In this document: positions 54,868 through 63,382 of the stretch, piece after piece
Layout: each line of letters begins with the position of its first letter
Numbering within the stretch: position 1 is the first letter of the stretch
Notes under the pieces: model-generated
Database searches by the model: none
Seen by the model: the letters and a program-made list of their open reading frames with translations, nothing else
What the model was told of the DNA's origin: nothing
NCBI GenBank assembly: GCA_050633585.1
Contig: JBOEGT010000021.1
Coordinates: forward strand, 1 to 64,000
DNA length: 64,000 nt
Direction: 5' to 3'
Origin: CALKZN01 sp050633585
GTDB lineage: Bacteria > Pseudomonadota > Gammaproteobacteria > Arenicellales > Arenicellaceae
Translations under genes and position numbers: made by a program

Positions 54868-55017
54868 TTTGATGGTGCGAGATTGAGCGCATTATCGCGT
54901 CGTAACTCCTGATACTGTGTGAAAGTCAGAATTGACTAGGAGAAGTGCGTAAAAGAAAATCCGTTCTTTATCAGTGAAGTCTTTGGTTTTTAGGCTAAAT
55001 TGTGGCATTTTCCTAGC

Positions 55018-55812
55018 ATGAAAATCTGCACAGACACAAAGCATGTAACGGTTCCGGGTGGGACAATATATACCCAGCAATGGGTGCCAGAGAGCATTCA
55101 ATGTGCAATTCCTATCGTGTTGCTGCATGATTCTTTAGGCAGTGTTGGCCTGTGGAGAGACTTTCCAGAACAACTCGCAACCCACCTTTCACGAACGGTC
55201 ATTGCGTATGACCGGCTCGGCTTTGGGCAATCGAGTGCTCGCGAGCAAATACCTAGCAAGCATTTTATTGTTGAAGAGGCGGATATTTATTTTCCTGTAG
55301 TGAAGCAAGCGTTAGCCATTGAACGCTTCACATTGCTTGGGCATTCTGTCGGTGGAGCGATGGCAGTGTCTATTGCTGCTCAAGACACGGATTGTGTCGC
55401 GGTGATCACGGAATCTGCACAAGCTTTTGTCGAAAAAATCACGCGTGAAGGCATACAAAAAGCGCAAAAATTCTTTGAGCAAGGCGGGCAAATGGGGCGT
55501 TTAGAAAAATGGCATGCTGAAAAGGCGTCATGGGTGCTCAATGCATGGACTCAGACGTGGCTATCCCCTGAATTTTTAGCGTGGAGTTTGCTTCCTCAGT
55601 TGAAAAAAGTTCGTTGCCCGTTATTAGCGCTGCATGGCGATCAAGATGAATATGGCTCAATCGCTTTTCCTGAGACAATCAGTCAAAACACATTGGGAAA
55701 AGCGCACATGGAAATCATTCAACACTGCGGGCACGTGCCACATAAAGAGCAATTGCCAGTGGTACTCAATCACATTGAAGAGTTCTTGAATAAGCTTCAG
55801 GGACATTGTTGA
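55018..55812 (+). CDS. Alpha/beta hydrolase
   Basis: About 264 residues from the ATG at 55018; a TTG at 55000 is less likely. The order is IVLLHDSLGSVGLWRDF (oxyanion region), VIAYDRLGFGQS, nucleophile elbow LLGHSVGGAMAV, late acid in ALHGDQDEYG and the catalytic His in QHCGHVPHKE. Complete Ser-Asp-His triad. Cytoplasmic; substrate unknown. It is first in a series of three hydrolase-fold genes. Confidence 0.85.
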   Translation: MKICTDTKHVTVPGGTIYTQQWVPESIQCAIPIVLLHDSLGSVGLWRDFPEQLATHLSRTVIAYDRLGFGQSSAREQIPSKHFIVEEADIYFPVVKQALAIERFTLLGHSVGGAMAVSIAAQDTDCVAVITESAQAFVEKITREGIQKAQKFFEQGGQMGRLEKWHAEKASWVLNAWTQTWLSPEFLAWSLLPQLKKVRCPLLALHGDQDEYGSIAFPETISQNTLGKAHMEIIQHCGHVPHKEQLPVVLNHIEEFLNKLQGHC

Positions 55813-55969
55813 TGGAGATAACCTAGTGGAGGCAATAATGTCGAAGATTCATGGCAGAGTTCCAAACAAACAACGTAATCTGAGTTACACTTCAGTCAGT
55901 AGTTAGTCACAAAATGTTATTATGGTTGGAAAGAGCGCTGTAAAAAGCGTTGAAAAGTGGTATTTTTTC

Positions 55970-56908
55970 ATGATTAAAGGGACGTTTTCCAAGGAAATGA
56001 GCACATATAGACAGCATTTTATGTTGTTGTGTATCGCGATGTGTTCACTTTTCTTATCGGCATGTGCAGGACAAAAAGCAACGTTCTCGCTGCAAGCATT
56101 TAACCAAAAAGAAATGATCGACGTGAGCTTGCATGCCGTTGAAACAGAAAAGTTCACCTTGCACTACGCGAAAACAGGCAATAGTGATGGACCGATTGTG
56201 CTATTCCTGCATGGCACTTCAGGGAGCTGGCAATCGTACACCAGCTTATTAAAAAATAAAGCGCTGCAAAAAAAGTTTACATTAATTGCCATTGATCGAC
56301 TCGGTTGGGGGCAATCAGTGAGCCATGATAATAGCCATCAACGCTACCGAAAAATTGATTTTGGCACCCACTCTGAAGCGATTGCCGCCGTCATCAAACA
56401 AGAAAATCTGCTCAGATCATCCTCAAAGCCTGTGATTTTAGTTGGTCATTCATTAGGCGCATCCATTGCGCCTAGAGTCGCAGTAGATTACCCAGAACTC
56501 ATTGGTGGCCTTTTGCTGGTCTCAGGTTCGATAGACCCAAAATTGAGCAAGCCTCGTTGGTACAATCGCTTGGCACAATTTAAGCTGGTCAATGTCTTCA
56601 TTCCAAATCATTTGATTCATTCAAATCGTGAAGTGATTTCTTTGCCTTATGAGTTGAGTGAATACGATCATAAGCTATCCCTGTTTTCGTTTCCCATCAC
56701 CTTAGTGCAAGGTTTGAAAGATGGTTTAGTCAACCCGAAGAACGTGCAATTTGCTAAGAAAAAATTTCAACATCTTGGTGATGATTTAGAGTTAATCGAA
56801 ATGTCGAATGCTGGGCATTTCGTGTTGTGGGAGGACCCTGAAACGATTTCAGACGCCTTGCTGAGATTGTCGATTAAACATCAAAATAAAAGCGCTAAAA
56901 TAGAGTAA
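55970..56908 (+). CDS. Alpha/beta hydrolase lipoprotein
   Basis: About 312 residues from the ATG at 55970; other candidates are 55922 and 55997. The signal peptide MLLCIAMCSLFLSAC ends in a lipobox (LSAC), so it should be a lipid-anchored envelope protein. Hydrolase landmarks are VLFLHGTSGSWQS, AIDRLGWGQS, nucleophile elbow LVGHSLGASIAP, the late acid in QGLKDGLVN and His in NAGHFVLWED. The triad is complete. It follows the preceding hydrolase by ~160 bases and may act on envelope or external esters. Confidence 0.82.
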   Translation: MIKGTFSKEMSTYRQHFMLLCIAMCSLFLSACAGQKATFSLQAFNQKEMIDVSLHAVETEKFTLHYAKTGNSDGPIVLFLHGTSGSWQSYTSLLKNKALQKKFTLIAIDRLGWGQSVSHDNSHQRYRKIDFGTHSEAIAAVIKQENLLRSSSKPVILVGHSLGASIAPRVAVDYPELIGGLLLVSGSIDPKLSKPRWYNRLAQFKLVNVFIPNHLIHSNREVISLPYELSEYDHKLSLFSFPITLVQGLKDGLVNPKNVQFAKKKFQHLGDDLELIEMSNAGHFVLWEDPETISDALLRLSIKHQNKSAKIE

Positions 56909-57253
56909 ACGTTTAGTCAGGCTTGAATGTGAGATGCCAAGCGCTCAAAACGCATCCACGTCTTTCAGAGTGATGCACATGGTTCCCTATCGCACTTAAC
57001 CAGGGCTCGGTTAACTCAAATCTTTTGATCTTTTGCAAGCATGCACGCTACAACAGGGTGGGCTTGTCATTGTGTCAAACCGTTTGAAAATGGACTTTTT
57101 GGCCGAAAACTGCTAGGTTGATGAGCAACTGGATATCAGGGGATTGGCTTATGTCGAATTGTATCAGGCAATCTGATGCAATGAGCGTAAGCGAATAGGG
57201 TTGAAATAGCATTGCTAGGAGTGACAAGGGTGCTAAACAAAATGGAGTGTTAA
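56909..57253. other. 345-base gap before the protease-hydrolase fusion gene
   Basis: I see no credible ORF (longest ATG-started frame about 25 codons near 57120-57199), no strong hairpin and no repeat. An AGGAG at 57212-57216 is too far upstream of the next start to be its Shine-Dalgarno; ATGGAGTG, immediately before the start codon, is closer. A promoter for the fusion gene is expected here but not assignable. Confidence 0.4.
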
Positions 57254-59173
57254 ATGCCGGGAAATAATAAAATTAAGAGCGCAGGTTTCTATCGAACTGT
57301 ATCCGTGTTGCCTGACTTTCCAGATTTGCGTGACCGTTTTTATGAGCCGTCTCTGATCAAGCTAAGTCTTCGCAGTTTTCCCGAAAAAAAACAGCTACTC
57401 ATTCGTAATCAAAAAACTGATGGTGCTTGTGTCGGCTTTGCCTTGAGCGCGGTCATTAATTTACAAAACAATGTGCGGTGTAACCATAGTTTTTGCAATA
57501 AAGCTGAAAGTGTTAGTCCTAGAATGCTGTATGAAATGGCCAAGTTCTATGACGAATGGAGCGGCCAAGATTATGGAGGATCTAGCTTACGCGGTGGCAT
57601 CAAAGGTTTTTTCCATAATGGCGTGTGCACGGAGGCATTAAGCCCGTATAAGGCCGAAGAATCGTTAAGTAATGGATGGGCATTGACGCCAGAACAAGCC
57701 GAAAATGCACGCAATGTCAGCTTAGGCGCCTATTATCGATTAAGACCAAACATCATTGACTATCATTCGGCCATCAACGAAGTGGGCGCAATCGTTGTGT
57801 CAGCAAACATTCATTCTGGTTGGTCATCACCCAAGGAGGGCTACATACAAACGTCAAACCGCATCGAGGGAGGGCACGCCTTTGCCATCGTAGGCTATGA
57901 TGCCGATGGATTTATCATCCAAAACTCTTGGGGAGATACATGGGGAGGCTTGGCTAACAAAAATGACTCTGAAAAAACGCCAGAGAAAATAGGTGGCTTA
58001 GCGCATTGGTCCTATGAAGACTGGTCAAAAAACATCATCGATGCCTGGGTCTTAAGGCTAGCTGTTCCCACCCCTAAGTCCTTTGATTTGTTGTATACAA
58101 AAAACAGCGGAAACACTGAGAATAAAGCGATTGCTTCGGCGCCAAGACGCAGCCAAATTGAAGGACATTTCATTCACATAGATGATGGTCACTACGTTGA
58201 CACCGGGCGCTATGCAACCAATGAAGCATACATTAAACAAGTGTGTGAAAGACTCTCCAATAACACACCGATCGATCAACCGAAACATCAGCACTTGCTC
58301 ATTTATGCCCACGGCGGTTTAAACAACTGCAAAGATTCTGCGAAAAGAATTTATGGCATGAAAGACGTTTTTCTGAGAAACGGCATCTATCCGATACACC
58401 TGATGTGGGAAACCGGCTTTACGGAGGAACTCGTCGACATATTTGGGTCGTTTTTTACCAAAGGTGAAGAAAGAGTGGGGTCAATGAGGGATGGTTTTGA
58501 CAAAATCATCGAAAAAATTTCCTCAGGTATTGGCCGAAAATTATGGACAGAAATGAAAGTCGACGCTGAGCGTGCCTTTGCCCAAGAAACGCCCGTCAAA
58601 AAAGGGGTGTTAGCCATAGCACAAGCTGCTCAAGAGAGCGCCACACCGATTCAGGTTCATCTGGTGGGTCATAGTGCCGGTTCCATTTTATTAGGAGAGT
58701 TGATTTGTCAGGCAAGCACCGAATCATTGAAGGTCGGCACATGTCATCTCCTGGCGCCGGCGTGTAGCATCGATTTTTATCAACAAACCTATTTAGCACG
58801 ATTAAAAGACGGCTTTATCCCCCGTTTACATCAATATAACCTCACCGACAGGCGAGAAAAAGATGATGTTGTTGGGCCTTACGGCAAATCACTTTTATAT
58901 TTAGTGTCTCGTGCATTTGAAGCAGGCAGAACAAAAACGCCAACGCCGTTGCTTGGCATGGAAAAGCATGTACTCAACCTGCAAAAGGAGCAAGCAATGC
59001 ACCCCAATCATCACATTTTTTATGCGGGCAAGGCGAACATGCCGACCAATAGCAAAACGCATGGAGGCTTTGATAATGATAAAGACACCATGAATGATCT
59101 GCTCAAGTCAATTTTGGGGACAGCCTATGATCCCGCCAAAGCATTTAAGCAATCAGAGCTCGAAGGCTATTAA
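57254..59173 (+). CDS. Papain-like (C1) cysteine protease fused to an alpha/beta hydrolase
   Basis: The 639 residues have no signal peptide. Residues ~15-275 are a C1A-type peptidase: IRNQKTDGACVGFALSAV (Gln and nucleophile Cys at about 60), IEGGHAFAIVGYDADG (His) and FIIQNSWGDTWGG (Asn plus the papain NSWG motif). After a linker, residues ~310-600 form an alpha/beta hydrolase: LLIYAHGGLNNCKDSA, PIHLMWETGF, VHLVGHSAGSILLGEL (Ser elbow) and a late HHIFYAG/HGGF histidine region. No propeptide is seen. The combination suggests a cytosolic or exported effector that cuts proteins and esters. Target and secretion route are unknown. Confidence 0.8.
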   Translation: MPGNNKIKSAGFYRTVSVLPDFPDLRDRFYEPSLIKLSLRSFPEKKQLLIRNQKTDGACVGFALSAVINLQNNVRCNHSFCNKAESVSPRMLYEMAKFYDEWSGQDYGGSSLRGGIKGFFHNGVCTEALSPYKAEESLSNGWALTPEQAENARNVSLGAYYRLRPNIIDYHSAINEVGAIVVSANIHSGWSSPKEGYIQTSNRIEGGHAFAIVGYDADGFIIQNSWGDTWGGLANKNDSEKTPEKIGGLAHWSYEDWSKNIIDAWVLRLAVPTPKSFDLLYTKNSGNTENKAIASAPRRSQIEGHFIHIDDGHYVDTGRYATNEAYIKQVCERLSNNTPIDQPKHQHLLIYAHGGLNNCKDSAKRIYGMKDVFLRNGIYPIHLMWETGFTEELVDIFGSFFTKGEERVGSMRDGFDKIIEKISSGIGRKLWTEMKVDAERAFAQETPVKKGVLAIAQAAQESATPIQVHLVGHSAGSILLGELICQASTESLKVGTCHLLAPACSIDFYQQTYLARLKDGFIPRLHQYNLTDRREKDDVVGPYGKSLLYLVSRAFEAGRTKTPTPLLGMEKHVLNLQKEQAMHPNHHIFYAGKANMPTNSKTHGGFDNDKDTMNDLLKSILGTAYDPAKAFKQSELEGY

Positions 59174-59445
59174 TCATCAAGCGACTTCAATATACGTGAA
59201 CTCAAAGCAGTTCATGCAGCATTTGATGATTGCTTGTGTTACTAACGACTTCGAGTGTTACATTTCATTTAGAAAATTACTCTGCAGACTGTGAGTAATG
59301 GTAGTTTCTTTTACGCATAAAAAGAGACGTGATCAACGACGAACAAGGTGTTTGTTGTTTGAAGGACGCAATGGAATTTCTAGCAAGTGTTTATTATTCA
59401 CCAGCCTTATTGGATGATGGAAGCTAGATATTAGTTAACTTAACA

Positions 59446-60078
59446 ATGAGTTTTACCATGAAAAAAATCAAAGTTTTACAACAATTACTGTTCATCTTAA
59501 TGACTGGTTTTGCAACAAGCGCTGCTGATGCCGTATCCATTAATAACAGTACAGAAGCACTAGCCTATGTATTAGAGGACGATCGTGTGCCAAATGCGGC
59601 TAAGGTAAAATTAGAAGCATTAAAAGCGACACATTCGGCCAAAACTCAACAGTGGGAATTCACCTTCCGAGATGAAGACAAGCAATATAAAGCAACGGTA
59701 AATGCAGCAGGTGATTTCAAGCTCAAGAAAAAATTTGATGAAAATGGCTTAAATCCTGAATTTTGGGCAACTTTTCCAGCACCCGCTTTGCCAGTTACGA
59801 CAGAGCAAATGCTGGAAAAAGCCAAGTCGATCATTGATGGTTTTAATCCAACGTTCAAGGCACAGGATAAAGCGATCGTTGAGCTGAACGTCTGTAAACC
59901 ACCCAAAAAAGGTAAAACGAGCAAATACAGTAATGGCTGTCAAAGTGATCAACCCAAAGAGGTATGGTCTGTGTCTGTACAAGTTGAGAGTGAAGGCAAG
60001 ACGTTTTATAGGAATATAGAATTCCAAAATGGTCAGCCATTGCATTTAAGTAAAATTAACATTTTTGGGAATTGGTAG
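59446..60078 (+). CDS. Exported protein of unknown function
   Basis: The 210 residues start at 59446 or at the ATG at 59458 (MKKIKVLQQLLFILMTGFAT); either way a Sec signal peptide ends near SAADA. The mature protein looks like two PepSY-like alpha/beta units: EALAYVLEDDRVPNAAKVKL, then KYKATVN-like strands, and later MLEKAKSIIDGF and KTFYRNIEF strands with a Cys pair (VCKPP...NGC). I cannot name a family. Convergent with the jacalin-like gene across a strong terminator. Confidence 0.7.
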   Translation: MSFTMKKIKVLQQLLFILMTGFATSAADAVSINNSTEALAYVLEDDRVPNAAKVKLEALKATHSAKTQQWEFTFRDEDKQYKATVNAAGDFKLKKKFDENGLNPEFWATFPAPALPVTTEQMLEKAKSIIDGFNPTFKAQDKAIVELNVCKPPKKGKTSKYSNGCQSDQPKEVWSVSVQVESEGKTFYRNIEFQNGQPLHLSKINIFGNW

Positions 60079-60106
60079 AACATTTAATGACCTGCAACAG
60101 GCCCTA

Positions 60107-60137
60107 GATAAAAGCCGAACACTGTTCGGCTTTTATC
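60107..60137. terminator. Bidirectional terminator between convergent genes
   Basis: GATAAAAGCCGAAC (60107-60120) pairs perfectly with 60124-60137 around ACT; the stem carries A4 and T4 runs on its outer sides. It separates the exported-protein gene from the jacalin-like gene. Confidence 0.85.
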
Positions 60138-60196
60138 GTTGATGACAACACGGTAAGCGTTACCGATTCTTAGAATGTTAAAGAAACCTAGGAAGA

Positions 60197-61594
60197 TTAA
60201 TACCCTATGACCAAATCATCGCCAGCAATTCCGACGGCATTGATGCGAATATCCCCTATTGCGTTGATGATATAGTCACGAATAGGCTCCGCGATTAAGC
60301 ATTGCACTGAGGGCTGATTTAACCGTTGATTGAGCGCTTTCTCGGCATTGTTTGCCATGACATTCAGTATTTTGTTTAATATCCCATCCTCAATAACTCG
60401 CTTGAACTTCTTTTCAATAATATTGGGCACGCGCTTCCAGTTCCCAGAAATTTTTATTCTTCCATAAAAATCAGAAGTCGTCGATGTCAGTGAAATTGAA
60501 TTCACAGAATTGCCGCCACAAGTACCATTAAACACTTCAGGCACCATTTGCATGATAACGCGAGGTGACTCGATTTCGCCGTCCGGCAAAACATCACCGT
60601 TATCGGCACATAAATAATATTTTTTGAGGATTTTTTTGCGACAAAACCCTTTTAATTCACGACCATTAGTTTCCATGTTGACAGTTAGTTTCAGATGAGA
60701 AGGGTGTTTGTTGCCTCGACTGACGTACATGTCTGATGACTTTAAATCGTTCAGGTAATACTCAACACGGTAGACACCTCTTTTTCGGCGCTTGCTGTAT
60801 TCGGGTATCGAGAAGGTCGTGACATAGCCAGCAACATCTACCTTTGAAGCATTTTCTAAAAAGCCACCTTTCTTGCCGTAGGCGCCAAAATTATCAAGCG
60901 TAAAACTCGACTTTTTAAAAATCAAATTATTGGCAATTTGCATCACTCCAGACAAAGGGATGCGCTGCTGCCGTCCCATCACTGGCAATGGGCGATATAC
61001 CACGCCTAACGCATCAATGGCGTTGCCGGATTTGCCGATGATGCCATAAATATGCTGTCCAGGGGGCGCGCTGTGTGTAATCACAGGACCACTGGTCGCA
61101 TCGCATCGAGAACCATAAATTCGTGATACCCCACCTGCATTACGCCCTCCTCCAACGACAAAATAACGAATTCTGATTGATCTGACGACGGTGCTTTTTT
61201 TGTATTTGCAGGCACTAAACGTGATGGACTTAACAAACCGTGACTGTCCCACATTGTATCGAAAGTCAGTCCCTTTATGCTTGCCCGTAAAGCCATCAAT
61301 AATGGGGTTGCTATTCAGGCTTGCTGTGCTGGGAATGCACGCGATGCCTAAGCCATCTAATCTCTTTCCCATTTGTATTTGGAAGCCGCCTATTTTTTCT
61401 CCATAGGCGCATGCAATAGTAAAGGGTTTGCCACCGCTCCCTCCGCGTATTTCAGTTGCTCCCGAAAACGCGGTTTGCGACATGCTGAGCAGTGCAACAC
61501 TGCAAAGGAGCTTTAGCGCTATCTTGTGACGTTGAATATTGTCATGGTGTATTTGGCATAGTGTGGTGAAAATTTTTCCTATTCGCTTTTTCAT
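60197..61594 (-). CDS. Secreted protein with jacalin-like lectin domain
   Basis: The 465 residues have a long n-region then a signal peptide (LKLLCSVALLSMSQTAFSG); start may be later than 61594. Mature residues ~45-205 look like a jacalin-type beta-prism: IRGGSGGKPFTIAC opening strand, SITFSACKYKKSTVVRSIRI and the closing GIIGKSGNAIDALGVVYRPL, which carries the conserved G-x-SG-x-x-ID-x-LG pattern. Residues ~205-465 are a beta-rich domain with several Cys and no family I know. A carbohydrate-binding extracellular or periplasmic role is likely. Confidence 0.68.
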   Translation of the reverse strand: MKKRIGKIFTTLCQIHHDNIQRHKIALKLLCSVALLSMSQTAFSGATEIRGGSGGKPFTIACAYGEKIGGFQIQMGKRLDGLGIACIPSTASLNSNPIIDGFTGKHKGTDFRYNVGQSRFVKSITFSACKYKKSTVVRSIRIRYFVVGGGRNAGGVSRIYGSRCDATSGPVITHSAPPGQHIYGIIGKSGNAIDALGVVYRPLPVMGRQQRIPLSGVMQIANNLIFKKSSFTLDNFGAYGKKGGFLENASKVDVAGYVTTFSIPEYSKRRKRGVYRVEYYLNDLKSSDMYVSRGNKHPSHLKLTVNMETNGRELKGFCRKKILKKYYLCADNGDVLPDGEIESPRVIMQMVPEVFNGTCGGNSVNSISLTSTTSDFYGRIKISGNWKRVPNIIEKKFKRVIEDGILNKILNVMANNAEKALNQRLNQPSVQCLIAEPIRDYIINAIGDIRINAVGIAGDDLVIGY

Positions 61595-61709
61595 TGAAAT
61601 GTCCCTGTGATGTTTAAGAACACAAAGCTTATTTCAGCGTTAACATTCAGGAAACTGACGTATAGAAGAGGCCTGTCTATATCATTTGATATAGAGCCTG
61701 TTGGGAATG

Positions 61710-62876
61710 TTATGGAATGGCCATTAATAACCGAATTAAGTTGGCTTGACGGTTTGTATCTGTTTTTTCGAAAATCGACTGTAGCTGGATGCGCGCCGTT
61801 CCTGATGTTCTGCCGAGAGTCTTCGCTGCTTGTTGTAGTGAATCGCCACTAGATAACGCTACTGCAAGCGCCGCTTCGGCAGGCGTGAGACCGAATAGAT
61901 CCATTAAGATATTCACTGAAGCCTTCGGAGCCGAATCGACTTCACAGAGGGTGATCAATGCATGGTTTTTCACTGGAATGCGCGCGGTATAGTAATGTGT
62001 TGAATCGGGTAATTTTTGCTGGCTTTCTTTAAATCGTTGAAGTTGCAAAGGGGTTGTCACTAAAAAAGTGGAACGGCCAGAACCATGCTGAATACGCACC
62101 GCAGTGCGTGATCGATTATTTTTTTGCTGATTATCTAAGGATTCCCCAATGTTTTGGAAAAGCAGTGTTCCTACTTGCTTGTCAGCACACACCAAACGTT
62201 TCCGCTTAATGTATAAATGTTTGTTTTGGTCAAGAATATCATCCGCCTTTTTGTTGGTGGCGACCACATCATGCAGTTCATCAACAACAATAATGCCTTG
62301 TTCAATATTATCGAGCACAGACGATTGCAGTGTTTTCAAGTGTGACGAGCTTGCAAGACTTTTATGCATGAAGCTCGCCCTTTTGATGTGCGGGATAAAC
62401 CGGTTCAGCGTGATTTCGTCATTGAGGTTAAAGGCTTCGGATTCTTTCCCTCTCATAAAGCAAATGCCTGTCCACTCCATATCATTGTCAGATAAAAAGG
62501 CAGTGAGTAAAAATTCCATATTCGCAGGGTCACGAATTTCTCGCTGAGCGGGTGATTGTTTGATAACAGTTTCATCAATCACGCGTCGATCAGCAAACGC
62601 CTGATTCATGTGTTGAATTCCATATAAGGCAACTGGGTCGCTTTGCATGTAACGCCTAAAACGGCTCGCGCCAATGTCGTAGGTATAAGGATTGAACCCA
62701 TAACCGCAAGCAAACGAAAAATATAAATCTTCTGGGTCAATATACAAAATTTGAGCTTTCGACGCGTTCACGTGCCGACACATCGACTGCAACGCATGAG
62801 GCCACATCTCTGGGTCCAGCCCTGCCTCATAAATCAAGCTGACGGTTTCCGAAAAATCGTCTATTTCTGTAGTCAT
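61710..62876 (-). CDS. LuxR-family transcriptional regulator
   Basis: About 388 residues from the ATG at 62876; a longer frame to 62921 adds an unconserved leader. The C-terminal LuxR helix-turn-helix reads FGLTPAEAALAVALSSGDSL, QQAAKTLGRTSGTARIQLQS and IFEKTDTNRQANLIRLL. The N-terminal ~300 residues include a PAS/GAF-like sensor region starting SLIYEAGLDPEMWPHALQSM. Such proteins often have an unknown ligand. It is the only regulator near the lectin and hydrolase genes. Confidence 0.85.
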   Translation of the reverse strand: MTTEIDDFSETVSLIYEAGLDPEMWPHALQSMCRHVNASKAQILYIDPEDLYFSFACGYGFNPYTYDIGASRFRRYMQSDPVALYGIQHMNQAFADRRVIDETVIKQSPAQREIRDPANMEFLLTAFLSDNDMEWTGICFMRGKESEAFNLNDEITLNRFIPHIKRASFMHKSLASSSHLKTLQSSVLDNIEQGIIVVDELHDVVATNKKADDILDQNKHLYIKRKRLVCADKQVGTLLFQNIGESLDNQQKNNRSRTAVRIQHGSGRSTFLVTTPLQLQRFKESQQKLPDSTHYYTARIPVKNHALITLCEVDSAPKASVNILMDLFGLTPAEAALAVALSSGDSLQQAAKTLGRTSGTARIQLQSIFEKTDTNRQANLIRLLMAIP

Positions 62877-63127
62877 AGGTTTGAATAAGCCAATTATGAT
62901 GAATGATAGTCTTACCAACACAAAGCGCTATGGCAAGGCTATCATGCATCGTAATAGTGATCAAAAACGAGTAATAAACCAAATACAGAAGCAAAGAATA
63001 GCTACATTACGATCAGTTTTACCCTTGGAAGGGTATTTTACTTTCATTGCTAGTGACAGCATTAACTGCCTAAAAGGCATTGCCTAGGAGTCAAGGTCTT
63101 ATTCAGGCTTGATTAAATCAATGCTTA

Positions 63128-63367
63128 ATGGTGGCAATCCATAAAAAACCAGATTATTATAAGTTTATGGGAAAAAGCGAAAAACTAGTGAGAATTCATA
63201 ATTCAGGGGCACGTTCTAGAGCGCCTGAGAATCTAGTGAAAAGCCAAAAGGTACAAGGAGATATGGTAAAAACAGGGAAAATTGTCACGGATCAAGTTTC
63301 AATAAATCACCGTGCTGAAAATCAAGCCTCTGAAAACGCAGTCTCTCAGGTAAAGTCTGACAAATAA
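63128..63367 (+). CDS. Small polar hypothetical protein
   Basis: The 79-codon frame encodes a Lys/Ser/Gln-rich, disordered-looking polypeptide without hydrophobic segments; ATG at 63167 would be an alternative start. There is no convincing Shine-Dalgarno. It ends 15 bases before, and in the same frame as, the membrane-protein gene at the right edge, so it could be a co-transcribed partner or simply spurious. No family recognised. Confidence 0.35.
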   Translation: MVAIHKKPDYYKFMGKSEKLVRIHNSGARSRAPENLVKSQKVQGDMVKTGKIVTDQVSINHRAENQASENAVSQVKSDK

Positions 63368-63382
63368 AGCTTCGTTAACACA

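Noticed and set aside
61607..61852. 81-codon plus-strand ORF
   Set aside because: It overlaps the conserved helix-turn-helix end of the LuxR gene on the other strand and has no family resemblance.
63020..63035. TACCCTT/AAGGGTA hairpin
   Set aside because: Short stem with a 2-base loop and weak T run; too weak to call a terminator.
62881..63087. 68-codon plus-strand ORF
   Set aside because: Composition is not protein-like, no Shine-Dalgarno, and it lies in the LuxR upstream region.
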